64,000 nt of DNA from JBNJFY01 sp051747265 (GTDB lineage Bacteria; Bacteroidota; Rhodothermia; Balneolales; Balneolaceae), in NCBI GenBank assembly GCA_051747265.1, contig JBNJFY010000001.1:620001-684000 (forward strand), given 5' to 3'. The notes below the pieces were generated by a model that worked only from the letters and a program-made list of their open reading frames with translations, had not been told where the DNA came from and ran no database searches. The position numbers and the translations under genes are program-made. Shown here piece by piece: positions 15,622 to 25,093 of the stretch (position 1 is its first letter; each line of letters begins with the position of its first letter).

Positions 15622-17218
15622 AGCCGATACCCCCAAGCTCAGCATCCAAGGGCAACCCAACATTGTAGTTCGAGTCGCCCGACTCGAACATGCCACGCCA
15701 GCTATTGTTTAGCCCAAGGCCACCAATTCACGCGCCCACTTCCAAACCTTCTAGTTCAGCCAGTAGTAGGTGCCAANNNNNNNNNNNNNNNNNNNNNNNN
15801 NNNNNNNNNNNNNNNNNNNNNNNNNNNNNNNNNNNNNNNNNNNNNNNNNNNNNNNNNNNNNNNNNNNNNNNNNNNNTTTCGCCAATAATCTCAATGATGG
15901 TTACTCCCATTAGTCAATCAGCATCCAAGGGCAACCCAACATTGTAGTTCGAGTCGCCTGACTCGAACATGCCACGCCAGCTATTGTTTAGCCCAAGGCC
16001 ACCAACTCACGCGCCCACTTCCAAACTTTCTGGTTCAGCCAGTAAGTAATAGGTGCCAATTAACCGACCTCTCGCTAACGGGTAGCTTCTGCCTTTTCGG
16101 GTCAGGCGACCCGAGAGACGATTACCTAGCACCTAACAAACCAGCTTCCAACCATGATGCCCGTATTTTCAATGATAGTTTCTCCCAGTCGCCAATCAGC
16201 ATCCTGGGCACCCCAACATTGTAGTTCGAGTCGCCCGACTCGAACATGCCACACCAGCTATTGTTTAGCCCAAAGCCACCAACTCACGCCCACTTCCAAA
16301 CTTTCTAGTTCAGCCAGTAAGTAATAGGTGCCAATTAACCGACCTCTCGCTAACGGGTAGCTTCTGATTCCTCGGGTCAGGCGACCCGAGAGACGATTAC
16401 CTAGCACCTAACAAACCAGCTTCCACGATTTCGCAATAATCTCAATGATGGTTACTCCCAGTCGCCAATCAGCATCATGGGCAACCCAACATTGTAGTTC
16501 GAGTCACCCGACTCGAACATGCCACGCCAGCTATTGTTTAGCCCAAGGCCACCAATTCACGCGCCCACTTCCAAACCTTCTAGTTCAGCCAGTAGTAGGT
16601 GCCAATTAACCGACCTCTCGCTAACGGGTAGCTTCTGATTCCTCGGGTCAGGCGACCCGAGAGACGATTACCTAGCACCTAACAAACCAGCTTCCACGAT
16701 TTCGCCAATAATCTCAATGATGGTTACTCCCATTAGTCAATCAGCATCCAAGGGCAACCCAACATTGTAGTTCGAGTCGCCTGACTCGAACATGCCACAC
16801 CAGCTATTGTTTAGCCCAAGGCCACCAACTCACGCCTACTTCCAAACTTTCTAGTTCAGCCAGTAAGTAATAGGTGCCAATTAACCGTCCCATCGCTAAC
16901 GGGTAGCTTCTGCCTTCTCGGGTCAGGCGACCCGAGAGACGATTACCTAGCACCTAACAAACCAGCTTCCACGATTTCGCAATAATCTCAATAATAGTTA
17001 CTCCCATTAGTCAATCAGCATCCAAGAGCAACCCAACATTGTAGTTCGAGTCGCCCGACTCGAACATGCCACGCCAGCTATTGTTTAGCCCAAGGCCACC
17101 AACTCACGCGCCCACTTCCAAACTTTCTGGTTCAGCCAGTAAGTAATAGGTGCCAATTAACCGACCTCTCGCTAACGGGTAGCTTCTGCCTTCTCGGGTC
17201 AGGCGACCCGAGAGACGA
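15622..17218. repeat. Tandem array of ~275-bp repeats, six copies, between convergent genes
   Basis: The marker CATTGTAGTTCGAGTC starts at 15661, 15940, 16217, 16490, 16763 and 17037, giving periods of 279, 277, 273, 273 and 274. Each unit holds two hairpins: GTTCGAGTCGCCYGACTCGAAC and TCTCGGGTCAGGCGACCCGAGA. The inner core GTCGCCTGAC of the first is the complement of the core GTCAGGCGAC of the second. Units also share AACAAACCAGCTTCCA and TGGTTACTCCCA tracts. The final copy stops inside the second hairpin at 17218, four bases before the sufU-like stop codon. No gene is supported within it. It lies where the CRP-like gene and the sufU-like gene converge. Confidence 0.85.
15777..15876. other. 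Assembly gap (100 N) inside the tandem array
   Basis: Exactly 100 Ns, a conventional scaffold gap. It falls inside the first repeat unit, so the true copy number of the array is unknown. Confidence 0.95.
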
Positions 17219-17221
17219 CGC

Positions 17222-17749
17222 TTATGCTTGATCAACACCAAAACTGGAATCGTCGCCGTAGCTATCCAACGCCTGTCCCACCGTATTCCAAGCCATAAGC
17301 GCACAATTATGGCGGGTAGGATAAGCTTCCATCGCCTGCAAAACGCGATACGCCTCGTGGTCATCCACATCGATATTCTCCCAAAGGACAGCTTGCGGCT
17401 GAGCCACCATCCCGTTTACCAGCTCTCGCACCTCAGCAACCAATCTTCGCACCTCCTCGATCGATCGCCGTTGAATAGCTTGCGCACACAAGGATGCCGA
17501 CGCTTTACAAATCATACACCCCTTAGCCTGCAACTCGGCTTCCACCACTTGGTTCTGCTCAACATGCAATCGCACAGAAACCTCATCCCCACAACTTTCA
17601 TTGCGAGACAGAGCTTCGGCATTGGCAAACGAGATAGGTACCGTTCCCACAGGCTGTTTTACGTGCTGCACCATTACTCGGTTATACAGATCATCCAGTG
17701 ATAGCTTGGATGAGGAGTTGTCGCTGGCAGGATATTCCGACGAACTCAT
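17222..17749 (-). CDS. sufU: SufU/NifU-like iron-sulfur cluster assembly scaffold
   Basis: A 175-residue protein. A long variable N-terminus is followed by the U-type scaffold core from LYNRVMVQHVKQPVG. The three cysteine sites are ESCGDEV, GCMICKASASLC and HNCALMAW, the order of SufU/IscU. SufU accepts sulfur from SufS and hands it to target proteins, or acts as a zinc-dependent sulfur relay. At 175 residues it is longer than typical SufU (about 150) because of the serine-rich N-terminus. It lies 19 bp after lspA on the same strand. No other suf gene is visible in the window. Its stop abuts the tandem array. Confidence 0.87.
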   Translation of the reverse strand: MSSSEYPASDNSSSKLSLDDLYNRVMVQHVKQPVGTVPISFANAEALSRNESCGDEVSVRLHVEQNQVVEAELQAKGCMICKASASLCAQAIQRRSIEEVRRLVAEVRELVNGMVAQPQAVLWENIDVDDHEAYRVLQAMEAYPTRHNCALMAWNTVGQALDSYGDDSSFGVDQA

Positions 17750-17768
17750 AATAGTGCGGATTAATACG

Positions 17769-18314
17769 TTACGATTCCGAAGCGGAGATCGTTTCTTCTA
17801 TGGGCAGTAAACGCTTGTTAAAAACTAATAAGACAATAATGGCTGTACTGATGGCGATATCGGCGACATTAAAAATGTATGGAAAAACGGGATAATCGCT
17901 AATACGTAGGCTAAAATGAATAAAATCAACTACGTGCCCCTCCAGAATCCCACCGTAACTTTCCAATTTGGCCATTATCAAACGATCGATAATGTTACCG
18001 ATCGCGCCCCCTATAATAAGCCCCATACAAGCCATATACCCCATATTGGCCATCCGCATGGAACGCAAAATATACATGATGATACCAATGGTCGCCAAAA
18101 TGGCAATCACGCTGATCACTTCGGTACTCGCCCAATCCATACCCATAGCCATACCGGGATTCTGGGTATAATGGAACGCAAGCCACCCTTCAATAATCTC
18201 CCAATTTTGGAAGGATGGGGTGGTGCGAACAACGTATTTGCTCCACTGGTCGAGGCCAATGACCAGCACAGCCGGTGTGATCAAGGCCCACAGTTTTCGG
18301 GAATTGAAATCCAC
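17769..18314 (-). CDS. lspA: Lipoprotein signal peptidase (signal peptidase II)
   Basis: A 181-residue inner-membrane protease that starts at GTG (18312-18314); no ATG fits. There are four predicted membrane helices. The two catalytic aspartates are in GNIIDRLIMA and FNVADIAIS, and the N-terminal LDQWSKYVV matches the family signature. It removes the signal peptide from diacylglyceryl-prolipoproteins, which are numerous in this window. It lies in the order ileS, DksA-like, lspA common in Bacteroidota-related genomes and is probably co-transcribed with them. Confidence 0.95.
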   Translation of the reverse strand: MDFNSRKLWALITPAVLVIGLDQWSKYVVRTTPSFQNWEIIEGWLAFHYTQNPGMAMGMDWASTEVISVIAILATIGIIMYILRSMRMANMGYMACMGLIIGGAIGNIIDRLIMAKLESYGGILEGHVVDFIHFSLRISDYPVFPYIFNVADIAISTAIIVLLVFNKRLLPIEETISASES

Positions 18315-18352
18315 AAAGAAAAAATTACGTGTCTTTAATTGGCTGTGACCAA

Positions 18353-18751
18353 CTATCGACGTTTCAGTTTTGCTTCAATACTTAGTTGCGTATGCGGTAC
18401 CGCTTCCAGCCGACCCTTGGAGATCTTTTTTCCGGTCACTTTACAGATGCCGTACGTTTTGTTATCAATACGCTCTAAAGCATCGTTTAAATAACGAATA
18501 AACTTCCGGGTTCGATTATAGAGCATATACATTTTTTCACGCTCCTGCATATCGGTGCCCGCATCCGCCATGTGGAAGGAGTACGCGGACTCATCCGAAC
18601 TGTTTTCAGTACTTTCCTTAATATTACGCTGCAAGGTCTCCAATTCTTGTTCCGACTCTTCCAACTTTTTCATAATAATACCTCGAAAATATTCCAGCTC
18701 TTCGTCGGAATATGGGGTAATTCGCTCACTTTTCTTTGCTTTAGCACTCAT
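18353..18751 (-). CDS. TraR/DksA-family protein with degenerate zinc finger
   Basis: A 132-residue protein. The N-terminal half is a coiled-coil helical hairpin (ELEYFRGIIMKKLEESEQEL). The C-terminal part follows the DksA zinc-finger pattern, but only one cysteine remains: YGICKVTGKKISKGRLEAVPHTQLSIEAK, where ordinary members have CxxC..CxxC. This altered form is common near ileS/lspA in Bacteroidota relatives. DksA proteins bind RNA polymerase in the secondary channel and modulate rRNA and stress promoters; whether this one does so without zinc is unknown. It is flanked by lspA and ileS on the same strand. Confidence 0.85.
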   Translation of the reverse strand: MSAKAKKSERITPYSDEELEYFRGIIMKKLEESEQELETLQRNIKESTENSSDESAYSFHMADAGTDMQEREKMYMLYNRTRKFIRYLNDALERIDNKTYGICKVTGKKISKGRLEAVPHTQLSIEAKLKRR

Positions 18752-18790
18752 GAGATTTCAACTCCTGTAAACTACGTTAGGGTAAAACTA

Positions 18791-21700
18791 TTAACTTAAA
18801 TCTTTGTTACGTCGAATGGTGATATGTACCTCCTGGCCTTCGATATCCCAATCTTTCGCAAAATCGGAGACCTCTAAGGGCTTAGGCTTTAACTGCTGAG
18901 TCAATGTTTCCTGTTTGATATACTCGGCCATATCTTTCACCGCCAATTCCATGCGATCCGTGCCGGAAAACCCAATATCGATATGATCGGTCACATCGAA
19001 GTCGGCTTCTTTCCGCATGTTTTGGATGCGATTGACAAACTCGCGGGCCAAGCCTTCGTTTTCCAGCGATTCGGTCAATTCGGTATCCAGTGCTACGGTC
19101 AATCCCTTTTCGGTTTCCACTGACCAGCCTTCCAGACCGCTTCGGATCACTTCCAACTCGTTTTCATTCAGGTTGACGATACCGTCACTGCCCAGATCCA
19201 GCTCCAGGTTGCCGGTTTGTTCGAATTCGGTAATCTCTTCGGTGGATAGATTCATCACCTTGGGAGTCACCTTTTTCATCTTCTTTCCTAACCGCTTGCC
19301 CAGCACCGGGAAGTTGGGTTTGGCTTCTTTACTGACAATGCCCGAATCATCTTCAACGAACTGGATGTCTTTAATATTGACTTCATCCAGGATAATATGT
19401 TTCACCATCTCGATATCTGCCTGATTCTCTTCGTTGTCAATAGGCAGAATGATGCGGGATAGTGGCTGACGTACGTTAATACCCACTTTGTTGCGAATAC
19501 GCAGTACCATGGAGGAAATCTGTCGGGCCAGTTCCATACGGCGCTCCAGCGATTTGTCGATGGCTGTCTCTTCTACCGTAGGATAGAATGACAGGTGTAC
19601 CGATTCTTCGTCCATCCCGGTCACTTCGTTCAAGCGCTGGAACAAGATCTCGCCCACAAACGGCGCGATCGGGCTGATCAACTTGGACAGGCTCATCAGG
19701 CATTCGTAGAGCGTCTGGTAGGCCGCGGTTTTATCCAGCGACTTCCCTTCTTTCCAGAACCGGCGTCGGTTCCGGCGTACATACCAGTTACTGAGTTCAT
19801 CAACAAAGGCCTCTACGGCTCGAGCCGCTTTGGTGGGTTCGTACTCTTCCAGAAACTCATCAACCTTTTTCACGGTGGTATTCAACCGGGAGATAATCCA
19901 GCGGTCCATCTCTTTGCGGTCGCTGGCCGGCAGCGCGTTTCCGGAGTAGGTGAATTCATCAATGTTAGCGTACATCGCGAAGAAGGAATAGGTGTTCACG
20001 ATGGTGTTGAAGAATTTTCGCTGCGTTTCCTGCAGGCCTTCTTCACTGAATTTCAGATTTTCCCACGGCGAGGAGTTGCTCATCATGTACCAGCGCACCG
20101 TGTCCGCGCCGTACTTCTGGATCACTTCAAACGGATCCACGGTGTTGCCCTTGGATTTACTCATCTTGTTGCCGTCGGCATCCAAGACCAGCCCGTTGGA
20201 GACCACATTGTTGTAGGCCGGCTTATCAAACAGCATGGTGCCTAGCGCGTGCAGCGTGTAAAACCAACCACGGGTTTGATCCACGCCTTCGGCGATGAAG
20301 TCTGCGGGGAAGTTTTCCTTGAACTTCTCTTTGTTCTCAAACGGATAGTGCCACTGCGCGTAAGGCATGGAGCCGGAATCAAACCAGACATCCAGCAGAT
20401 CGGGAATACGGCGCATGGTGCCGCCATCCGGCCCTTCCCAGGTGATCTCATCAATGTAGGGCCGGTGCAGATCCAGCTCTTCGTCTTCATCAAGACCGGC
20501 TTTGGCTTTCAGCTCTTCAATGCTGCCGATGCTCTCTACGTATTCGGGATTTTTATCACTCACCCACAATGGAATGGGGGTTCCCCAGTAGCGCTGACGC
20601 GATATGGCCCAGTCCACATTGTTTTCCAGCCAGGTGCCAAAACGGCCGGATCCGGTACTTTCCGGCTTCCAGTTAATCTCTTTGTTGTAGGCCACCATCT
20701 TGTCTTTCACATCGGTGGTGCGGATAAACCACGACTCCACCGGATAGGACATCAAGGGCGTGCCTTTACGCCAGTCGAACGGATAGTTGTGCACGTAGGT
20801 CTCGTGCTTGTACATCAGGTGCTTGTCCTTGATGGCTCGGGCGATGCCTTTATCGGCATCCTTGAACCATTCACCTTCAAAATCGGGCACTAAGTCGGTA
20901 AAGCGACCGTCTTTATCCACCGGATTGAACATGGGGATATTTTCCCGTTGGCCGGCTTCATAGTCATCGGCTCCAAAAGCAGGCGCGATGTGCACCACGC
21001 CGGTACCATCTTCGGTGGTCACATAATCGGCCTCAATTACTCGCCAGGCCTGATCCTTATCAAACTCTTTTAGGGCGTAATCAAACACCGGCTGATAGGT
21101 AGTGCCAATCAGATCCTGGCCGGTCATCTCGTCCACAATCTCAAAATCGTGATCCAGCGTATCTTCCAGGCAGTCCTTAGCCATCACATAAAATTCGGTG
21201 CGATCGCCCTCTTCCAGCTTGACCTTCACATAGTCGATGTTGGGGTTCACACAGAGCGCCATATTGGAGACGATGGTCCACGGCGTGGTGGTCCAGGCCA
21301 GGAAGTAGGTATTCTCTTCGCCGTCGATGGGAAATTTCACATAAATAGACGGATCCTGTGTTTCCTTGTATCCCAGACTTACCTCGTGCGAGGAAAGAAC
21401 GGTGCCGGATCCGGGCGAATACCATTGGATTTTGTAGCCCTTGTAAACCAGCCCTTTATCATACAACTCGTTAAAGGCCCACCAGACCGACTCGATGTAA
21501 TCATTTTCGAAGGTCACATAGGGATCATCCAGATCTACCCAGTAGCCCATGCGGTTGGTCAGCTTGTCCCACAAGTCTTTGTATTTGAGGACACTCTCCC
21601 GGCATTTCTTGTTGTACTCGGCCATGCCGTAGTCTTCCACTTGGGAGCGACCTTCCAGCCCGAGCTCTTTCTCCACTTCAATCTCTACGGGCAGCCCGTG

Positions 21701-21967
21701 CGTATCCCATCCGGCCTTGCGATCCACGCGAAAGCCTTTCAAGGTCTTGAACCGGCAGAACATATCCTTGACGGTACGAGCCATCACATGATGGATACCT
21801 GGTTTGCCGTTGGCGGTGGGCGGTCCTTCGTAAAAAGTGAAGGGGATTCCATCCTCACGGGTCTCCACACTTTTGCGGAAGATATCGTGTTCCTTCCACC
21901 AGTTGAGAGTTTCTACCTCTACTTTAGGGTAGTTGAGCTGTTTTATTTCTTTGAACTTTTTTTCCAT
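18791..21967 (-). CDS. ileS: Isoleucyl-tRNA synthetase
   Basis: A 1058-residue class I synthetase of the long, eukaryote-like (type 2) kind, as is usual in this phylum. The HIGH motif appears as GKPGIHHVMART (about residue 55), the CP1 editing domain lies around AWTTTPWTIVSN, and KMSKSKGNTV is the second signature. The C-terminus has the anticodon-binding helices followed by an extended domain. It charges tRNA-Ile and edits Val-tRNA-Ile. It is the first gene of the ileS, DksA-like, lspA, sufU-like unit. No T-box is visible upstream. Type 2 IleRS enzymes are often less sensitive to mupirocin; that is family knowledge, not tested here. Confidence 0.97.
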   Translation of the reverse strand: MEKKFKEIKQLNYPKVEVETLNWWKEHDIFRKSVETREDGIPFTFYEGPPTANGKPGIHHVMARTVKDMFCRFKTLKGFRVDRKAGWDTHGLPVEIEVEKELGLEGRSQVEDYGMAEYNKKCRESVLKYKDLWDKLTNRMGYWVDLDDPYVTFENDYIESVWWAFNELYDKGLVYKGYKIQWYSPGSGTVLSSHEVSLGYKETQDPSIYVKFPIDGEENTYFLAWTTTPWTIVSNMALCVNPNIDYVKVKLEEGDRTEFYVMAKDCLEDTLDHDFEIVDEMTGQDLIGTTYQPVFDYALKEFDKDQAWRVIEADYVTTEDGTGVVHIAPAFGADDYEAGQRENIPMFNPVDKDGRFTDLVPDFEGEWFKDADKGIARAIKDKHLMYKHETYVHNYPFDWRKGTPLMSYPVESWFIRTTDVKDKMVAYNKEINWKPESTGSGRFGTWLENNVDWAISRQRYWGTPIPLWVSDKNPEYVESIGSIEELKAKAGLDEDEELDLHRPYIDEITWEGPDGGTMRRIPDLLDVWFDSGSMPYAQWHYPFENKEKFKENFPADFIAEGVDQTRGWFYTLHALGTMLFDKPAYNNVVSNGLVLDADGNKMSKSKGNTVDPFEVIQKYGADTVRWYMMSNSSPWENLKFSEEGLQETQRKFFNTIVNTYSFFAMYANIDEFTYSGNALPASDRKEMDRWIISRLNTTVKKVDEFLEEYEPTKAARAVEAFVDELSNWYVRRNRRRFWKEGKSLDKTAAYQTLYECLMSLSKLISPIAPFVGEILFQRLNEVTGMDEESVHLSFYPTVEETAIDKSLERRMELARQISSMVLRIRNKVGINVRQPLSRIILPIDNEENQADIEMVKHIILDEVNIKDIQFVEDDSGIVSKEAKPNFPVLGKRLGKKMKKVTPKVMNLSTEEITEFEQTGNLELDLGSDGIVNLNENELEVIRSGLEGWSVETEKGLTVALDTELTESLENEGLAREFVNRIQNMRKEADFDVTDHIDIGFSGTDRMELAVKDMAEYIKQETLTQQLKPKPLEVSDFAKDWDIEGQEVHITIRRNKDLS

Positions 21968-22089
21968 ATTTTGCCGCAGAAATCGACGCTTGGATTTATA
22001 GAGCCTCGAATATACAAATTTTCTTGATACTAACGTTCACACTCGGTCGATCCTTTACTGCGAGGCCGTTCAGCAGAATCGAGTAAGCC

Positions 22090-22662
22090 ATGAAGATAAA
22101 AGACAATACCCTGATTATCACATTACTCTTTGTGGTTTTTGGAACCACATTGGTGCAATGTTCCAATCAACCCTCTCGCCAAGAGCTTTATCAACGCGTC
22201 CAGCAGCTGGAAACGGAACTGAAAGAGCGCGCCAAGCAAGCCGAATCGCCGAATGATCAACCCATGCTGCAAACGGCACGTGAACTTGCGGAAACTCAAC
22301 AAAATTTTGGGATCACCTTTGAGTCGGACTCTCTGGCTCCGGATTATTTATTCAAAGCATCCATGATCTATTCCGAGATGCTCAACGAACCTCAGCAAGC
22401 CATCGATCTGTTGAACACCCTGCAACGCCGTTATCCCGACCACGATCGAGCCGAAAAATCCCTGTTCCTGGTGGGGTTTACGTACGCCGAAAAAATGAAG
22501 GATTTCGACCGAGCCAAACTGGCCTATACCAAATTCCTGGAACGTTATCCAGAGAGTGAACTAGCCACTTCTGTGCAGTTTGAACTCAAGTATTTAAATA
22601 CGGAAAACCCCAACCAGGCCCTGGAACATCAACTGGATAGTTTGCTCCAAAAGCAGCAGTAA
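22090..22662 (+). CDS. TPR lipoprotein, BamD/YbgF-like
   Basis: A 190-residue protein with a lipoprotein signal ending LVQC-S (cysteine at about residue 25). A coiled-coil stretch (ELYQRVQQLETELKER) is followed by two or three TPR units (DLLNTLQRRYPDHDRAEKS and KFLERYPESELATS). The combination of a coiled coil and C-terminal TPRs recalls YbgF/CpoB and BamD, which act in Tol-Pal or outer-membrane assembly. It is divergent from ileS and starts 38 bp before the low-molecular-weight phosphatase gene. Exact partner unknown. Confidence 0.75.
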   Translation: MKIKDNTLIITLLFVVFGTTLVQCSNQPSRQELYQRVQQLETELKERAKQAESPNDQPMLQTARELAETQQNFGITFESDSLAPDYLFKASMIYSEMLNEPQQAIDLLNTLQRRYPDHDRAEKSLFLVGFTYAEKMKDFDRAKLAYTKFLERYPESELATSVQFELKYLNTENPNQALEHQLDSLLQKQQ

Positions 22663-22700
22663 TTGTCATTCATCATATAGATTAGATTAAGGAACACGGA

Positions 22701-23240
22701 ATGAATCAGCCTACCGCCGATCAACTCATTGAACAGGTTCAACGCCCGATTTCCAAAGAGAACCCCTACCGCGTTTGTTTTGTGTGCCTGGGCAACATTT
22801 GTCGCAGCCCTACCGCGGAAGGCGTTTTTCAGCATGTGGTCAACGAAGCAGGCATGGCCGACTATTTCGAGATCGACTCATCGGGAACCTCGGCGTACCA
22901 TGTGGGGGAACCGGCCAACAGCAAAAGCCAATCGGTGGCTAATGAGTATGGTGTAACATTGCATTCCCGAGCGCGCCAGTTTCAGTATAGCGATATGGAA
23001 TATTTCGATCTGCTGCTGGCCATGGATCAATCCAATCTGGAAAACATGCACCAGGTGGACAAGAAAGATAAGTTCACTCACAAAATGGCGCTAATGCGCA
23101 TCTTCGACCCCCAAGCGAACAACCTGGATGTGCCCGATCCCTATTACGGCGGCATGCAAGGTTTCTACGATGTATTCGAGATGATTGAACGCAGTTCACA
23201 GCAATTATTGAAAAAGCTCACCCCCTTCATTAAGGATTAA
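22701..23240 (+). CDS. Low-molecular-weight protein-tyrosine phosphatase
   Basis: A 179-residue LMW-PTP. The P-loop is VCLGNICRSP (CX5R motif at about residues 32-38 with the C and R in place), and the general-acid loop is DVPDPYYGG near residue 153. These enzymes dephosphorylate tyrosine on polysaccharide-synthesis kinases or arginine on proteins. The N-terminus is about 20 residues longer than typical family members. There is no cognate tyrosine kinase next to it. Confidence 0.93.
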   Translation: MNQPTADQLIEQVQRPISKENPYRVCFVCLGNICRSPTAEGVFQHVVNEAGMADYFEIDSSGTSAYHVGEPANSKSQSVANEYGVTLHSRARQFQYSDMEYFDLLLAMDQSNLENMHQVDKKDKFTHKMALMRIFDPQANNLDVPDPYYGGMQGFYDVFEMIERSSQQLLKKLTPFIKD

Positions 23241-23388
23241 GGGTTCGTTTTTTCGGTCATCGTGTCATCGTTCATAGTTATTTGAAACAACTTTGAAAGT
23301 CTAGCTGCCATTACAATGTTCGTACATCACCTAGAGATGATTCTTTCTTAAAATGCCCGATTAACAATGAACGATTAACCAACACCCT

Positions 23389-24258
23389 ATGTCTGTTCCT
23401 GCTGATATCATCGAGGAGATTTCCGAGGCGTTGGGAGTGACTATTTCTAATTCCCGTTCCGTTTCGGGAGGAAGTATCAACCAAGCGGCCTTATTGGATG
23501 CAGCGGATGGTGCTATTTTCCTGAAGTGGAATAGTCGCCCTATTGCCGCAGATATGTTTGAGAAGGAAGAGAAGGGACTGGAACTGCTGCGCACGGCTAC
23601 CAATGAGCTCTGGATTCCCGAACCCCTTCGCCGTGGTACCCATCAGGGTACGGCATATTTTGCCATGACGGCCTTCCCGGACTCCAGCGGGAGTGCAAAA
23701 TCCGATCTTGATCATGCATTTGGAGTCGCCCTGGCCCGCTTGCACCAAACCACCAGCGACCGGTTCGGGCTGGATCACGACAATTACATTGGCCGCCTAC
23801 CGCAATCCAATTCCTGGCATGAGGATTGGGCAACCTTTTTTGCTGAAGAGCGGATCCGACCGCTACTCAAACAAGCCATTGACCAAGGCAAAATCAGCAC
23901 AACGGTAATGCAGGCAGCCGAACGCTTTTTTGCGCAACTGGATAATCTTTTCCCAGAAACCCCACCGGCCCTGCTGCATGGTGATCTCTGGGGTGGTAAT
24001 TATACCCATTTGTCGGATCAAACCGCCATTTATGATCCGGCCGTGTATTTTGGTCACCCGGAAATGGAGCTGGCCTTCACGCACCTTTTTGGAGGCTTTG
24101 GCTCGGGGTTTTATGCGGGTTATGAGTCAATCGCTCCACTGGAATCCGGTTTTACGGAACGCCGATCGTACTATAATGTGTACCATCTGTTAACCCATAC
24201 CGTTATGTTCGGTGGGCACTACGCTCGACAAGCCACTGCTATTCTCAATCAATTTTAG
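23389..24258 (+). CDS. Fructosamine kinase family protein
   Basis: A 289-residue kinase-like protein. The N-terminal GGSINQAALL is the nucleotide-binding start. The catalytic loop is LLHGDLWGGNY, followed by IYDPAVYFGHPEMEL, the usual pair of fructosamine-3-kinase-like proteins (family PF03881). Bacterial members phosphorylate ribulosamines or fructosamines on glycated proteins. It is followed immediately by a metal-binding-protein-like gene that starts 10 bp after its stop. The 148-bp upstream gap has no clear promoter. Confidence 0.9.
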   Translation: MSVPADIIEEISEALGVTISNSRSVSGGSINQAALLDAADGAIFLKWNSRPIAADMFEKEEKGLELLRTATNELWIPEPLRRGTHQGTAYFAMTAFPDSSGSAKSDLDHAFGVALARLHQTTSDRFGLDHDNYIGRLPQSNSWHEDWATFFAEERIRPLLKQAIDQGKISTTVMQAAERFFAQLDNLFPETPPALLHGDLWGGNYTHLSDQTAIYDPAVYFGHPEMELAFTHLFGGFGSGFYAGYESIAPLESGFTERRSYYNVYHLLTHTVMFGGHYARQATAILNQF

Positions 24259-24268
24259 AAGCACCGAT

Positions 24269-25012
24269 ATGTCGTCTTCATTTCAACGCATCATCAGCCT
24301 GGTTCCTAGCTTAACCGAATTACTCATCGACCTGGGTTTGCGGGATCAACTCATCGGTCGTACCCGGTTTTGTATCCATCCCGAGGAGGTGGTCGATAAC
24401 ATCCCCATCATTGGCGGGACCAAAAACCCGCGCATCGACGACATTATTTCGATGAAACCGGATATCGTTATTGCCAACAAGGAGGAAAACCGCAAAGCTG
24501 ACATCGAAGCCCTGCGCTCGCATGTACCCATCGAGTTGACCGATATCGCCAGTATCGAAGACGCCCTGATCACCATCCACGAATTTGGCAAATTGTTCGA
24601 CGTACAGGATCGGGCCCATCAATTAATCAACGATATTACCGAAGTTTTCGAGGAACGCCCCGATGAATACCCCCTGCAGACGGCCTATCTGATTTGGCGC
24701 GATCCGTACATGAGCGTAGGTAATGACACCTATGTTCATGATATTCTGCAAAAGTGGAACCTGACCAACGCATTCGGCAACCAGAAGCGATATCCGGAGG
24801 TCACCGAATTAGAATTGCGTCAATCCAACCTGGACCTCATATTGCTGAGTACCGAACCGTATCCGTTCAAGGAAGAGCACGTGGAAGAGATCGAAGCGAT
24901 AAATCCACACGCCCAAGTCATGCTGGTAAACGGCGAATGGTTTAGCTGGTATGGATCTCGGATGTTGAAGTCGTTCAAAGAGTTAAATCTGTGGAGAAAA
25001 GCAATTTCCTAA
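24269..25012 (+). CDS. Periplasmic-binding-protein-like protein (helical-backbone, BtuF/metal type), no signal peptide
   Basis: 247 residues from ATG 24269. A start at 24212 is open but would overlap the preceding gene. The sequence begins RIISLVPSLTELLIDLG, the conserved start of BtuF/FepB-type substrate-binding proteins, and has the hinge segments DDIISMKPDIVIAN and LELRQSNLDLILLSTEPYPF. It has no signal peptide or lipobox, so it appears cytoplasmic, as in several BtuF-like orphan proteins. No permease is adjacent. Ligand unknown, perhaps a corrinoid or metal chelate. Confidence 0.82.
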   Translation: MSSSFQRIISLVPSLTELLIDLGLRDQLIGRTRFCIHPEEVVDNIPIIGGTKNPRIDDIISMKPDIVIANKEENRKADIEALRSHVPIELTDIASIEDALITIHEFGKLFDVQDRAHQLINDITEVFEERPDEYPLQTAYLIWRDPYMSVGNDTYVHDILQKWNLTNAFGNQKRYPEVTELELRQSNLDLILLSTEPYPFKEEHVEEIEAINPHAQVMLVNGEWFSWYGSRMLKSFKELNLWRKAIS

Positions 25013-25093
25013 GTATCATAAATACCATGGCATCATCACAGCCGTTAGGATATCGCGCCGTTTCCGAGTCCTCCGCTATTTTTTAAAATTTTG

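Noticed and set aside
15661..17218. CRISPR or satellite with protein coding in the 275-bp array
   Set aside because: Unit length and near-identical content exclude CRISPR. Open frames in the units are short and not maintained across copies.
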